Shown: positions 23,018 through 34,453, counted from the first letter of the stretch. The stretch: 64,000 nt of DNA from Ecdyonurus torrentis (GCA_949318235.1 OX439134.1:20345170-20409169), one strand, 5' to 3'. Notes: generated by a model from the sequence alone, not told the origin. Numbers and translations: made by a program.

Positions 23018-23247
23018 GAGAGAGAGAAAGAGAGAGATATATAGGTTAGTGATAGTGAGAAAGACAGAGAAATAGATAGTGAGAGACAGACAGACAGAGA
23101 GAGAGAGAGAGAGAGAGATAGGTTAGTGATAGTGAGAAATACAGAGAAAGATGAGAGAGACAGAGATAGAGTGAGAGAGAGACATGTAGCCTAGTGATAG
23201 CGAGAAAGATAGAAAGAGACTAAAGGAGTGAGAAAGAGACAGTGATT

Positions 23248-23297
<50 letters not shown>

Positions 23298-23336
23298 ACA
23301 GAAGAAAGAAAGAAAGACAGAGACAAATAGTGACTA
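23018..23336. repeat. Imperfect (GA)n/(GACA)n region
   Basis: Purine-rich GA, GACA and GATA words with repeated phrases such as TAGGTTAGTGATAGTGAGAAA (three times in variant form), which point to a local higher-order duplication of about 100 bp. It ends in pure (GA)n at 23251-23291. Confidence 0.85.
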
Positions 23337-23346
23337 ACACATATTC

Positions 23347-23653
23347 TATAGGGTGTATGCGGATGACGTCATATTTATTGCGCTTGGAGGCCATACTGGA
23401 GTAGTGCTTAACATTGCTCAGCATAGGACAAACTTCGTTTAAGCCAGTTTTCTTTGGGAAATCGTTTAATTTTTTGTTATTGTTATTTTTCTCACATACT
23501 TGAGATACTAATTCAACATATTTACAACATCCAAGCTCTCAAAAATATTGCATAGTGTTTTTAAACTGGCAAAATGATTTTTTTCCTATGTCACCCATGT
23601 TATTGAGTTATCCAACATGGCGGCGACTTTAACATGAATGCATAGACCCTATA
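23347..23653 (+). mobile_element. Family A MITE, copy 3, inside a GA-rich tract
   Basis: TATAGGGTGTATGCGGATGA to TGCATAGACCCTATA, 307 bp. It interrupts a GA-rich simple-sequence region (23018-23336 and 23664-23904), so the microsatellite probably predates it. Confidence 0.88.
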
Positions 23654-23663
23654 GTGACAGTTA

Positions 23664-23670
23664 GAAAAAC

Positions 23671-23721
<51 letters not shown>

Positions 23722-23849
23722 AAAGGAATGAGAGAGAGAGAGAGAAAGACAGAGAAAAAGACAGAAAGAGAGACAGCGTGAGAGAGAATCAGAAAGTGCA
23801 CAGAAAGAAAGATAGAGCCCGAGAGAGAAAAAGAGACAGAGAAAGCAGC

Positions 23850-23904
<55 letters not shown>
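23664..23904. repeat. (GA)n-rich region
   Basis: Pure (GA)n blocks at about 23676-23719 and 23850-23903, joined by GACA/GAAA variants. Confidence 0.9.
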
Positions 23905-24199
23905 CAGAGATTTGCATGTCGAATGGCCATGAACGTTTGCTTATATATAAATACAAAGTTGAGATATCGATGATGCTGCGCTATTTCGTGTTCTACAAAA
24001 TTCCACAGCACGCATCACTTCCCCTATATCACGCAACCCATTCATTTCCTTTCTCAACCTCTAGCAGGCTTAATCATTTTTACTGCAGTGCAATACACAC
24101 GGATCTGCCTGCACATTACAACACAAAACCTTGCCACAATATTTTTTTTAACGTTCTAATTCAGCGTGTGGTTTTTGAAAGAATATATTTAAAAAAAAA

Positions 24200-24605
<406 letters not shown>

Positions 24606-24918
24606 AACTGGGTTTTACAAAAAAACATAATTATTTGTAAATTTGCCCCAGTTATTTTGACTAGACGAATGCATTGATGTAAGAACGAATGTAAAATGTT
24701 ACCATCTATACTGCCTGGGTCAATAACGGTATCTCATTTTAGTAGTTTAGTCACTAATCATTTAACAATTCATGTGCATACATCAAATTCTATACTCATC
24801 TGTACCATATTTCACAAGTAGACAGTACCCATGCACTATTGGTAGTGAGTAAATATAATATTATACTAGTTAATCTCTAGTATGTAATTTTTTATATGAT
24901 TTTAGGTACTCTCTTACT

Positions 24919-25467
24919 TAGACAACTTGCATGCCGTTTTTTTTATAGTCTTAAAAAATTCTTTAGGAAAAATAAATAATATTGGTGCATATAAAACTTC
25001 TTAAAAAATGCTCCTTCATATTTAAAATCATTTTTGAAATTCAAATTTTATTTGAAGTAAAGACGGTGGCCATTACGCCGAAAGACGGTTCGCGTTTCTT
25101 TTGCTTTTTAATTGTTGAAATCGTTCAAATGAGTTCGCACCAACTAAAAAATTTTTTTCAACGGCCGAATTTTTTTAAAACAAATTTGTATTTTCTCCAA
25201 CAGAGCTGTTTAAAAAATTCGGCCGTTAAAAAAAATTCTTTAGTTGGTGCGAACTCATTTGAACGATTTCAACAATTAAAAAGCAAAAGAAACGCGAACC
25301 GTCTTTCGGCGTAATGGCCACCGTCTTTACTTCAAATAAAATTTGAATTTCAAAAATGATTTTAAATATGAAGGAGCATTTTTTAAGAAGTTTTATATGC
25401 ACCAATATTATTTATTTTTCCTAAAGGATTTTTTAAGACCATAAAAAAACGGCATGCAAGTTGTCTA
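24919..25467. repeat. Family H: near-perfect 549-bp palindrome
   Basis: Two arms of about 250 bp, from TAGACAACTTGCATGCCG to TTTTCAACGGCCGAATTTTT and back. The loop near 25175-25208 is AACAAATTTGTATTTTCTCC. Arm identity is very high by eye. Weaker pairing may extend to 24768-24792 and 25472-25497. A single arm recurs at 31989-32250. A 110-codon frame running through the hairpin is not a gene. Confidence 0.85.
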
Positions 25468-25833
25468 ATATTGAAATTTGATGTATAATCATGAAAGTTT
25501 GGAGACAATGAAATAAATGTTCCTTCGTCTATTTGACTTACTTTACTAGTATTTTCTTACTATTTTCTACTTAAAATGTAAATATATAATTTTAGGCAAG
25601 CGTGTTTGCCCAGTGAGTCAAATATGAAATTAATACAGTTTCAAAACTTGAAGGTTTTCACTTGAAATAAATTTAAATAAAAAAATTGAAAGCAGTTTAA
25701 TAAATATTGGTATCTTTCCTGACATGATATTCAATTGATTATCAATATCTTGACTGCGAGGTTATCAATAAGTAGCCTTGGGGGAGTAAACCTGGTGTCT
25801 GCAAGGTTGCCTGGTATTTATCACAAGGTCGGT

Positions 25834-25958
<125 letters not shown>

Positions 25959-26114
25959 TGAAATTTTCAGTGGGGGTATTTATTTTAAATTCTAAAATGC
26001 CTTTGAATTTCCTATCCATCATCATTTCAGGTCGCTTCATCAAACAATATTAATATGCACTACAGTTTATTATACACACAGTATACTACTCATTAAATAA
26101 TTGCAGAGTGTGTG

Positions 26115-26424
26115 TATAGGGTGGTTTCATTCATGTTAAAGTCGACGTCATAAGTGAGTACTAAATAACATTGGCCAGTATAGGAAAAATGGCACATTTT
26201 GTCACTTTAAAAATACTTCACAATATTTTTGAGAGCATTGATGCTGTTAACAGGTTGAATTAGTATCTCAAAGTATGCGAGAAAAATAATAATGACCAAA
26301 AAATAGTTAATTTTCCAAAGAAAATAGCCAAAAACTTCGTTTGTCCTATGCTGAGCAATGTTATTCATTGCTCAAGAAGAGCATCGAAAAGCACTCAGAA
26401 TGACGTCATGCGTACACACCCTAT
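26115..26424 (-). mobile_element. Family A MITE, copy 4 (A2 subfamily)
   Basis: TATAGGGTGGTTTCATTC to GTACACACCCTAT. It shares AGTGAGTACTAAATAACATT and CAAGAAGAGCATCGAAAAG with 57559-57867 and 38683-39017, so these three form a subfamily. Confidence 0.85.
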
Positions 26425-26458
26425 TTAATATATTACCAAAATTACTTTCATATTTTTA

Positions 26459-26777
26459 TAAAGGCGTATAGAACACCTTGAACAAAAAAGTTGCGTAATA
26501 TCCAAACAAACCTGAAAATCAACGTTGATTTGGCCAAAGTCATTGATTTCTAATTTATTTTCCATTCACAAAATGTCACTGGCGGTATCTGACGTCACAG
26601 CTCACCTGGTCCACGCGCGCGTAAACCGGGCGAGCTGTGACGTCAGTGACCGCCAGTGTCATTTTGTGAAAGGAAAATAAATTAGAAATCAATGACTTCG
26701 GCCAAATCTACGTTGATTTTTAGGTTTGTTAGGATATTACACAACTTTTTTGTTCAAGGTGTTCTACGCCTATAAGT
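26459..26777. mobile_element. Family I long hairpin element, copy 1
   Basis: AAAGGCGTATAGAACACCTT pairs with AAGGTGTTCTACGCC. Further pairing is GAAATCAATGACTT with its partner and CTGACGTCACAGCTC with GAGCTGTGACGTCAG around a CGCGCGCG centre. About 319 bp. Also at 46408-46701 and, half, 59779-59911. Confidence 0.82.
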
Positions 26778-27169
26778 ATTTTCTTTGTGGATTAGAACTA
26801 CAGTTTTATCATTTTAAAATTAATCACATTTTTTGTTATAAAAATAATAACAACGTCTAGTGGAGGTAATATAAAATGTTGTGGATATAAGATATAAAAG
26901 CAACGTAAAGTAAGCCTGCATGGCTGGATCAGTTAAATATGATATATTGGCAGTAAATCTTGATAAATATAAACAGCTTTGAGAAAACAATTTACTGTAT
27001 CTCGCACAAGTTTGACATAAATATCGCCGAGTATTTATCTATACAGCTGTCACATCTAAGCTGCGTAACACAAAATAACATTATTTATATGGTTTTATTT
27101 AGGATTTTTTTAATGATATAAAATGTCTGTATAATTGTTATTTAAATATGTATTTACTTGTTTGTTAGG

Positions 27170-27200
27170 TACAGCTCTGGCCAAAAGTTTGAGAACGATT
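27170..27200. mobile_element. Possible Tc1-like terminal repeat
   Basis: TACAGCTCTGGCCAAAAGTT then TGAGAACG resembles terminal repeats of Tc1-type transposons, in which a GGCCAAAAGTTT-like word is common. No second end or transposase was found, so this is at most a solo end. Confidence 0.25.
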
Positions 27201-27371
27201 TTTATAGGCAACCCGCAGACACACTATGCTATCTTTATAAGGAAAACGCTGCGGGCGCCACTGCCCCGTTTCAAACTAGTGACCAGCATGCATGGAAAGA
27301 ATAAATTAAAGCGATAAAATGGGGTAAATAACATGCCTTCTTCAAAGTTAGATATTGGTATGAAGTCTCCA

Positions 27372-27596
27372 TATATGCGTTTATTACGTCCCTTAACTCT
27401 TCAATAGCCCCGTAATCTCGCGATAATCCTGTAAAGTAGGCAACCCTCGCCGTAACCTTATATATTGTTGTTCTATTCTCTGATGTCACAGATACCGCAC
27501 AACAATATAAAGCTACGGCGCGGGTTGTCTACTTTACAGGACTATCGCGAGATTACGGGGGCTACGTAAGAGTTAAGGGACGTAATAATAATGCAT
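27372..27596. mobile_element. Family J hairpin element
   Basis: TTATTACGTCCCTTAACTCT pairs with AGAGTTAAGGGACGTAATAA. The inner arms CCCGTAATCTCGCGATA and TATCGCGAGATTACGGG, and GTAAAGTAGGCAACCC and GGGTTGTCTACTTTAC, also pair. The TAAAGTAGGC word is shared with family K. 225 bp. Confidence 0.75.
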
Positions 27597-27625
27597 GGGG
27601 ACTTGGCTTAAATTAAATATCAATT

Positions 27626-27829
27626 TAAATTATTTATGCTGCATTTATGTCATTATAGCATAAATTATGCTAAATTAGAACAATGTAAATAAATATGCAG
27701 TACAGCATAATATTTTTGCTATATAACATAATTGTTATCCAGTATAGCATAAATTATGCTGTATTGAACAAATTTTACTAAAATGAGCTAGCGTAATTAT
27801 TAAGTGTTTATGGATTTTTGTCCGTGCTA
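27626..27829. mobile_element. Family M element, copy
   Basis: AATTATTTATGCTGCATTTATG to GTAATTATTAAGTG...TTTTTGTCCGTG at 27829. An L-like tail (AAATAGTAATTTTTTAGTTAC) follows at 27838-27880. Confidence 0.6.
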
Positions 27830-28159
27830 TTTAAAAAAAAGTCTAAATAGTAATTTTTTAGTTACTTTTTTCCACTTAGCTCATTTTCAGCAATATTTAT
27901 GCATTACAACGTAAATTATGCCATACTGCATAATATAATAACTCTATTACATTGCATTACATAAAAAAAAGTATAAATTTGTTCCAAACACACCAAAGTG
28001 TTATTGAAATGATTTGAGTAAAATTTGTTTAAAATAAAATCACGTTAAGTTTTTTTTTTTTTTTTTTTTTCTTAAATTGTATAAAATATTTTCTCGAGTC
28101 AAGTTTTGCAGCTTGAATCTGCAACCTTTCTACATTGGAATCGATTTTCACTCTCAGCT

Positions 28160-28192
<33 letters not shown>
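28160..28192. repeat. (CT)n microsatellite
   Basis: About 33 bp, uninterrupted. Confidence 0.9.
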
Positions 28193-28193
<1 letters not shown>

Positions 28194-28486
28194 GTTGCAC
28201 CGTAAGAGCGAGTGAAGTGGAGGCTGAGAATTTTTATATAATATATACAACATTGCCATAACAAGACGAGGTGTTATTTCAAACGGAAGCGACCCCGTTT
28301 TTCTCGTATTCTAATCAAATTATAGGAATAAAATTTATCATGTTTTAACTCTTCAATATATAACATTGAACACCTGTAAAAATTTTGCTTAACACAGGAA
28401 AATTGTTTTAGAAAAGTATGTGCATTTGATTGAAAAAAATCTGGGAACTTTTTTCGGTCAGGGTGTATACTACAGTATAGTACGAG

Positions 28487-28489
<3 letters not shown>

Positions 28490-28555
<66 letters not shown>
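28490..28555. repeat. (GA)n microsatellite
   Basis: About 66 bp, uninterrupted. Confidence 0.95.
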
Positions 28556-28558
<3 letters not shown>

Positions 28559-28645
28559 TTAGCCACTACACAGAGAGAGCTACGGACATTTGGTCGAGCC
28601 TAAGTGTCGCCTACTTCTTAACATTGCCAACTTTAAAAAGAGAGG

Positions 28646-28825
28646 CAAGATACTATACATACAAGATAGCGACACCAACTGGTTCCATGTTAATTTTAGC
28701 TGCATTGTGATTGGTCAATTTTGATCATGTGACCTTGAACTCGGGCGCTGATTGGCTTAGATACTCATTTTGAATTTTGCGGTGGCCCAAATTGGTCGAG
28801 CGTGTACTTATCTTGTATGTAGTAT

Positions 28826-28829
<4 letters not shown>
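28646..28829 (+). mobile_element. Family R element, copy 2, abutting (GA)n
   Basis: AAGATACTATACATACAAGA to GTATCTTGA, close to 14789-14954. Its right end runs directly into the (GA)n at 28829-28903. Confidence 0.72.
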
Positions 28830-28896
<67 letters not shown>

Positions 28897-28903
28897 AGAG
28901 AGA
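28829..28903. repeat. (GA)n microsatellite
   Basis: About 75 bp with a single GGA interruption. Confidence 0.95.
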
Positions 28904-29240
28904 TCACGTTATAAAAGTATAGACATCATATAATTATATCATGGTATAGATCCTTTGCATATTCTTGCGCTTTGTCGCCATGTTTGTGGTGCCCATAATG
29001 CATTATCCAGCATTGAAAAACCATCATTTTCACTCCTTTGACGCAATAATAAATCTTTATTTCAACATCGAGCATTTTTCTCAAATTCTTCCAGCCTATT
29101 TGGACCTACAAATTAGGCTTAGATTGAGGTTTGAAGCTTACTTTGTAGTTGTTGGTTTAAAACAATGATAATAATGAAAGGGTTTAGCTTTCGTGTTACA
29201 CCGTGTTATATAAGCAGTAAACTGACATTGAAAAGGAATT

Positions 29241-29312
29241 CGGCTCGACCGGGACTCGAACCCGGATCTTTGGTTTCCCAGACCACTGCGTTAACCATTA
29301 CGCTACCGAGAC
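29241..29312 (-). tRNA. tRNA-like sequence, left arm of the fold-back
   Basis: Exact inverted copy of 29327-29398; see that entry. Transcription from this one would run away from the centre, as for the other. Confidence 0.5.
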
Positions 29313-29326
29313 TCCCCGATTGAGGA

Positions 29327-29398
29327 GTCTCGGTAGCGTAATGGTTAACGCAGTGGTCTGGGAAACCAAAGATCCGGGTTCGAGTCCCGGTCGAGCCG
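29327..29398 (+). tRNA. tRNA-like sequence (anticodon reads GGG, Pro-type), right arm of the fold-back
   Basis: A 72-nt cloverleaf can be drawn. Acceptor GTCTCGG/TCGAGCC has one mismatch and one G-U; the D stem is GCGT/ACGC; the anticodon stem GTGGT/ACCAA has one mismatch around loop CTGGGAA; the T stem CCGGG/CCCGG is perfect with loop TTCGAGT. Box A (TAGCGTAATGG) and box B (GGTTCGAGTCC) are intact. The mismatches and the appended body suggest a SINE head rather than a functional tRNA gene, although transcription by RNA polymerase III is plausible. Confidence 0.55.
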
Positions 29399-29606
29399 AA
29401 TTCCTTTTCAATGTCAGTTTACTGCTTATATAACACGGTGTAACACGAAAGCTAAACCCTTTCATTAAAACTACCCGTGTAAAATAGGCGTTAAATTACA
29501 AACTCTCAATGATAATAATGTTTTTTCTATGCTGGCCTATGTATTTCTAACCACCAAAATAGTGGCTCTTAAACATGAGTGCAACAATAGTCTATATGTG
29601 TATATT

Positions 29607-29696
29607 ATAATGAAAATAAAGTTTTTCCTATGTTAACCTGTGTACTCTAACCACCAAAATGGCGCCTCTTAAACAAGAGTGCAACCAGTCTATACA
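29607..29696 (-). mobile_element. Family B end, partial duplicate
   Basis: TTTTTCCTATGTTAACCTGT...ACCACCAAAATGGCGCCTCT...GAGTGCAACCAGTCTATA repeats the last 90 bp of the adjacent B copy in the same orientation. Confidence 0.65.
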
Positions 29697-29934
29697 GTAT
29701 ATGTATATTATTATATTTTACTTTTCACGTCAAAATGTTGGACTAAATAATTGACAGTTACATCTAAAATATCATAACATATAATATTCTACATCAAAGC
29801 CTATATCATTAAATTACTATAATTATATTTAGGAGCAGTTGCTGTGAAAATGATGATTTAACCTCTCACTTTAGTTTTTTAACAGAAACTTTTTATACAC
29901 ACAAAACATAAATGTGACAAATTATTCAGTTACA

Positions 29935-30235
29935 TATAGGGTGTATGCACATGACGTCATAATTAATACGCTTGGAGGCCATACTGGAGTAGTGAATAAC
30001 ATTGCTAATTGCATAGGACAAACTTTGTTTAAGGCAATTTTCTTTGGGAAATATGCTAATTTTGTGATAATGTTATTTTTCTCACAAACTTAAAATACTA
30101 ATTCAACATATTAACAACATCAATGCTCTCAAAAATATTGTATAGTGGTTTTAAAATGTGTTATTTTCCTATCCCACCGATGTTATTGAGTTATCCAACA
30201 TGGCGGTGCCTTTAACATGAATGTATATATCCTAG
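29935..30235 (+). mobile_element. Family A MITE, copy 5
   Basis: TATAGGGTGTATGCACATGA to ATGAATGTATATATCCTA. The right end is decayed. It is inserted in a family L element, whose parts lie at 29897-29934 and 30236-30410. Confidence 0.82.
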
Positions 30236-30410
30236 AGATGTGTAACTCTTCAGTACAAACCAATAATTCAATTAAAAAAGTTGAAACAGTAACTTGTTAG
30301 TATAAACTCAATTTCTCCAGTGGTGAATAGTTAGCTCTTAAAAACTTGGTATCTAACAAATTTACTAAAAAAAAAAAAAGGTTTAAATAGCAACTTTTTT
30401 GTAACATTTT
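30236..30410 (+). mobile_element. Family L element, right part
   Basis: GATGTGTAACTCTTCAGTAC to TTTTGTAACATTTTTCCGTG, in the order of 34496-34722. The left end AAAACATAAATGTGACAAATT lies at about 29905-29934, before the A insertion. Confidence 0.65.
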
Positions 30411-30454
30411 TCCGTGTTTCCTGTTGTTGTTTTTTTATCCAATCGACATAAAAT

Positions 30455-30615
30455 TCACCGTAACAAAAGCTTTGAGGCTCAGTAAGCTACAGTAAAATTT
30501 TCAACATAGAGACATTTCTATTAACTCAAGTTACAGCTCTGTTTCATCGCCCCATAAGAAAGCATGTTAAATGTAGACAGTAAGACAAAGTCGTCTGCTA
30601 GCACTTTGTTACACG
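30455..30615 (+). mobile_element. Repeat family AA, copy 1
   Basis: GCCCCATAAGAAAGCATGTT, AAATGTAGACAG and GTCGTCTGCTAGCACTTTGT are shared with 49900-50145. The other copy contains an additional hairpin. Class unknown. Confidence 0.55.
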
Positions 30616-30820
30616 GAAAAAAATTATTATACCTATGGCAGGTACATGAACCTGTATTTTGCAAAAGGTACACTTGAATTTGGAACAGGTAGTTATAAAC
30701 TACAATATCACTTAAAATGACACACCTTTATTGTAGCATAGTGCACCTGCATTAGGTATTATTGTATTATAATAATACCTGTGTTCTAGGTTATATGTCT
30801 ACCTATTGCATTTACTTGCC

Positions 30821-31160
30821 TTAAAGGCATAGACCACATAAAACAACATGTGCTTTTTAATGAATAATCATGAAATGGGATCTTCAAAACTGTTGACAAT
30901 TTTTACCAGAATGTTAATATAACCCCACGAGAGAGCGTGAAAATACTGTAAAGTATGCAATTTGCGTAGCTATTCATGTTTCTGACGTCAGAAACATGCA
31001 AAAATTAGTATGAAAATGTTGTGCGGGTTGCATAAATCAAAATGTTCTGATCACTGCTATGGAGCTAAAGTTGAGTTTTGAGACAAACTAAAGTTATTTA
31101 TGTAAATCCCATCAAGTGTTTTGTGATATAAATACTTATGGTTTTCTTCTAGTCTATTTA
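30821..31160 (+). mobile_element. Family D MITE, copy 3
   Basis: TTAAAGGCATAGACCACATA to TTCTAGTCTATTTA, with GTTTCTGACGTCAGAAACAT in the core. Confidence 0.85.
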
Positions 31161-31449
31161 TTTTCCGTGTAGTAATGTTGTTAATTCTCTCACTAATCAG
31201 TGTTGTATATCAGTTCTCTCAGTGTGATTAGCTCATGACACGGTCACTACACTTCAGTAAAACAATTGCGTGTCAGTGTAAAACAAACATGCATGTTTAA
31301 TTATATATTAACTACACTCGTAAATTAATAATAATAATAAAAAACTCGATGTTTTGTTGTTTTTAACACCCGACAAACATGTATTTGCATTAAGTTTTAT
31401 TTACATTATTTATATACTTAAATACTTATTTTTATAAATATTTATATTA

Positions 31450-31733
31450 CACTCTAAAAAATGGTGCATTACTTTAGTTACGAATCCTAACTTATTTAAG
31501 ATATTCACTTTTTAAGTTATTATGAGTAGCTAAAATAATGCATTTTAGCAAATTATTAACAATAGCTATTTTAACTGAAAATAGCTTAAATAAACTTAAA
31601 ACAACTTAAATTAGCAATTTTTTTTAAATATTTTGCTAAAATGCATTATTTTAGCTACTTATAAAAACTTAAAAGTGATTGTCTTAAATAAGTTCGGATT
31701 AGTAACTAAAGTTATGCACCAATTTTTAGAGTG
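31450..31733. mobile_element. Family C long-TIR element, copy 3
   Basis: CACTCTAAAAAATGGTGCAT to ATGCACCAATTTTTAGAGTG, 284 bp, inverted throughout. Confidence 0.85.
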
Positions 31734-31833
31734 TATAAATACTTAAGATAAATATTTATTTACTTTAAAATATTAACAAACAGTACAGGGTTCGTGCTGA
31801 GTAAAAGAAATTTTTGTTTTTTTATTATCACTA

Positions 31834-32296
31834 TATAGGGTGTATGCGCATGACGTCATATTAAATTTACTTCGACGCGATACTGAAGTAATGAATAACA
31901 TTGCTCAACATAGGACAAACTTCATTAATGTCTATTTTCTTTGGGAAATCATTTAAATTTGTTGGTTGTTATTATTTTTCTTGCATACTTTTTTTTATAG
32001 TCTTAAAAAATTCTTTAGTAAAAATAAATAATATTAGTGCATATAAAACTTCTTAAAAAATGCTCCTTCATATTTAAAATAATTTTTGAAATTCAAATTT
32101 TATTTGAAGTAAAGACGGTGGCCATTACGCCAAAAGACGGTTCGCGTTTCTTTTGTTTTTTTAATTGTTGAAATCGTTTAAACGAGTTCACAGCAACTGG
32201 AGAATTTTTTTTCAACTGCCAAATTTTTTAAACAAATCTGTTGGAGAAAATACAAAACAAGCACATAAGAATGACGTAATGCGTATACATCCTATA
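31834..32296 (+). mobile_element. Family A MITE, copy 6, interrupted by one arm of family H
   Basis: The A ends TATAGGGTGTATGCGCATGA and GTATACATCCTATA are present. Sequence 31989-32250 (GTCTTAAAAAATTCTTTAG, GACGGTGGCCATTACGCC) is one arm plus loop of the 549-bp palindrome. The A interior right of the insertion is lost. Confidence 0.75.
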
Positions 32297-32405
32297 GTCT
32301 TCCTCATCTAAAATTGTCTGAAAACGGTGCAAGATAGTTTTGTTACAAATAAAATTAACATATTTCTCCCCATAATCAGAAAATTTTTATGATTTTTATA
32401 CGATA

Positions 32406-32408
<3 letters not shown>

Positions 32409-32465
<57 letters not shown>
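32409..32465. repeat. (TA)n microsatellite
   Basis: About 57 bp, uninterrupted. 32466-32965 holds only T/G-rich runs (GTTTTGTTTTTTTGTTTT near 32715-32760). Confidence 0.95.
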
Positions 32466-32469
<4 letters not shown>

Positions 32470-32965
32470 AAAAAAAGTTGACAGAGTCAGGGCCCTAGAG
32501 TGAGCCCACAGCTATGTTTTTATTGTTTTTAATATAGTAATATAAATATGAATGTAAAAGTAGCACCAATCGTGCATATATTATGTAAGTGTGTTGACTT
32601 TTTCTGTCTGTTAATTAACCTTGACGAATACCATGTACGTATATTGTATACGATTGAAGGAAAGAGAAATAACGAAATTAGGAATTTTTTGAATTAAATT
32701 AGGAGGTCCTTGTTTTTTTTGTTTTGTTTTTTTGTTTTTTGTTTTGTTTTTTTGTTTTTTGTTCAATCACGGCTCTTAATGTTGCTACGTCACCGCTGGT
32801 AAGAAGTATTACAATAATGATGATCAAAGCTATGGCTACAAGTGAAATGTAGACAGTGGTTATGTGATACTTAAGTATCAATTAATTCTCAAGTTAATTG
32901 GATTATCATTATCTTGCTGCAGGCTAGCTGGTAAAGTCCAAACCTGATCTCTATCGTCTATAGTT

Positions 32966-33128
32966 ACTCTCTCTGTCTCTGTCTCTCTCTCTCTTTATCT
33001 CTCTGTCTCTCTCTGTGTCTAGTGTGTCTCTGTCTGTCTCTGTCTCTGTCTCTGTCTCTGTCTCTATTTCTGTCTCTGTCTCTATTTCTGTCTCTCTCTC
33101 TCTATTTCTGCCTCTCCCTCTATTTCTG

Positions 33129-33165
<37 letters not shown>

Positions 33166-33172
33166 GTCTTTG
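32966..33172. repeat. Imperfect (CT)n/(CTGT)n region
   Basis: Mixed TCTCTG, TCTATTTCTG and pure CT blocks over about 200 bp. Confidence 0.9.
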
Positions 33173-33416
33173 TATACCAAGCTGTTAATATAATTGAAAT
33201 CAATCGATATCTAATCAATTTAAAGTTGCGGTCACTGCTGGTGTTTGTAACAAACAGACTGCTTCAATATTATATTATGTATAATGAACTACTGTAGCTG
33301 TACCAGTGAATTACTGTATCTGTATATTTATATACCAATGAATTACTATAATATGTCGTTGTGAACCACAATATGTACGTACCATAAGGCTATAACATGA
33401 AGATTAAAATAACTAG

Positions 33417-33676
<260 letters not shown>

Positions 33677-33869
33677 CCTGACTCTCTTATTGTCTGACAT
33701 CTCAGGTAAAAACGTAAATTATTTTATTTTAATTTTCCATGTTAAAAAGAAAGAAGAAAAGCCCATAGTCTTAAAAACGTGATTTTCTCTGGAGAAATAA
33801 AAAGCAAATTACTTTATCGTGGCAAGACTTTGCACTGCAGTAGCTATATATACATACATATACTTTAGT

Positions 33870-33920
33870 CCAGGGGTGGCATGACGTCACAGCCACGCAC
33901 TATGACGTCACAAAGACGTC
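33870..33920. promoter_or_regulatory. Cluster of three GACGTCA sites outside recognised elements
   Basis: ATGACGTCACAG, ATGACGTCACAA and AGACGTCATCAC occur within about 45 bp. TGACGTCA is the cyclic-AMP response element bound by CREB/ATF-type bZIP factors. No surrounding repeat family was recognised here, so an intronic regulatory site is possible, as is an unrecognised element. Confidence 0.3.
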
Positions 33921-34195
33921 ATCACATTGCAAATATGCAGCAGTCATTCTATTGATTTTACAATCAAAGTTAATATTTTGTATATTTCACGCATCGTGGA
34001 TCTCATAGCTTTAATTACAGTATGAATATGCTTGCTATATTTTACAGTGCTCTATATACGTACATACAGCATACAAATATAGGATTCAAAATTATAATAA
34101 TATTTCAAGAGCTGCAACTTTATGTAATGATATGAGTATTGACATCTGCAATCGTTATCGTACCTATCAATAGTGACACTGCGTATTATAATATA

Positions 34196-34205
34196 TACAT
34201 ATATA

Positions 34206-34290
<85 letters not shown>
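34196..34290. repeat. (AT)n microsatellite
   Basis: About 95 bp with one TATT break near 34212. A second (AT)n of about 30 bp lies at 34458-34487. Confidence 0.95.
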
Positions 34291-34295
<5 letters not shown>

Positions 34296-34309
34296 GCAAG
34301 TATGACGTC

Positions 34310-34378
34310 AAGAAGTGATAAGAGCAGAGCATAGAGCGCAAATCCAGAGGTCCAGGGTTCAAAGCCTGGTGGAGTCAC
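34310..34378 (+). pseudogene. tRNA-like sequence, probable SINE head remnant
   Basis: GAGCAGAGCATAGAGCGCAA is followed by TCCAGAGGTCCAGGGTTCAA and AGCCTGGTGGAGTCACG. The T stem CCAGG/CCTGG is near perfect and box B-like GGTTCAAAGCC is present. The D arm (GAGC...GAGC) is weak. The acceptor does not close. Confidence 0.35.
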
Positions 34379-34453
34379 GTTGAGTATGCATTTTATTTAC
34401 AGTTCTGCTAAGATGGGACTAGCGCGGTAAATATTAATTCAAATATAATTAAA

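Larger units (their letters stand above)
29163..29520. mobile_element. Family Q: tRNA-headed fold-back element with 14-bp target site duplication
   Basis: The insert 29177-29506 is flanked by identical CAATGATAATAATG at 29163-29176 and 29507-29520. Inside is a perfect 144-bp inverted repeat (29172-29315 and 29324-29467) around CCGATTGA. Each arm holds a tRNA-like sequence and about 70 bp of body. The right side carries an extra 40 bp (to 29506) absent from the left. The target duplication length fits LINE-type retrotransposition; the palindrome is unusual for a SINE. Confidence 0.8.
28945..29596 (-). mobile_element. Family B MITE, copy 2, carrying the tRNA fold-back insertion
   Basis: TATAGATCCTTTGCATATTC at the left and TGAGTGCAACAATAGTCTATA at the right are the two ends. 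The element is interrupted at 29177-29506, and removing that insertion with one 14-bp repeat restores the family B order seen at 21545-21840. Confidence 0.78.

Noticed and set aside
25000..25314. 110-codon frame
   Set aside because: It reads through both arms of the 549-bp palindrome; the second half encodes the complement of the first, which is not protein-like.
29241..29398. Two functional tRNA-Pro genes
   Set aside because: Acceptor and anticodon stems each carry a mismatch, and the units sit in a mobile element with target duplication, so a SINE head is more likely; kept as tRNA-like.
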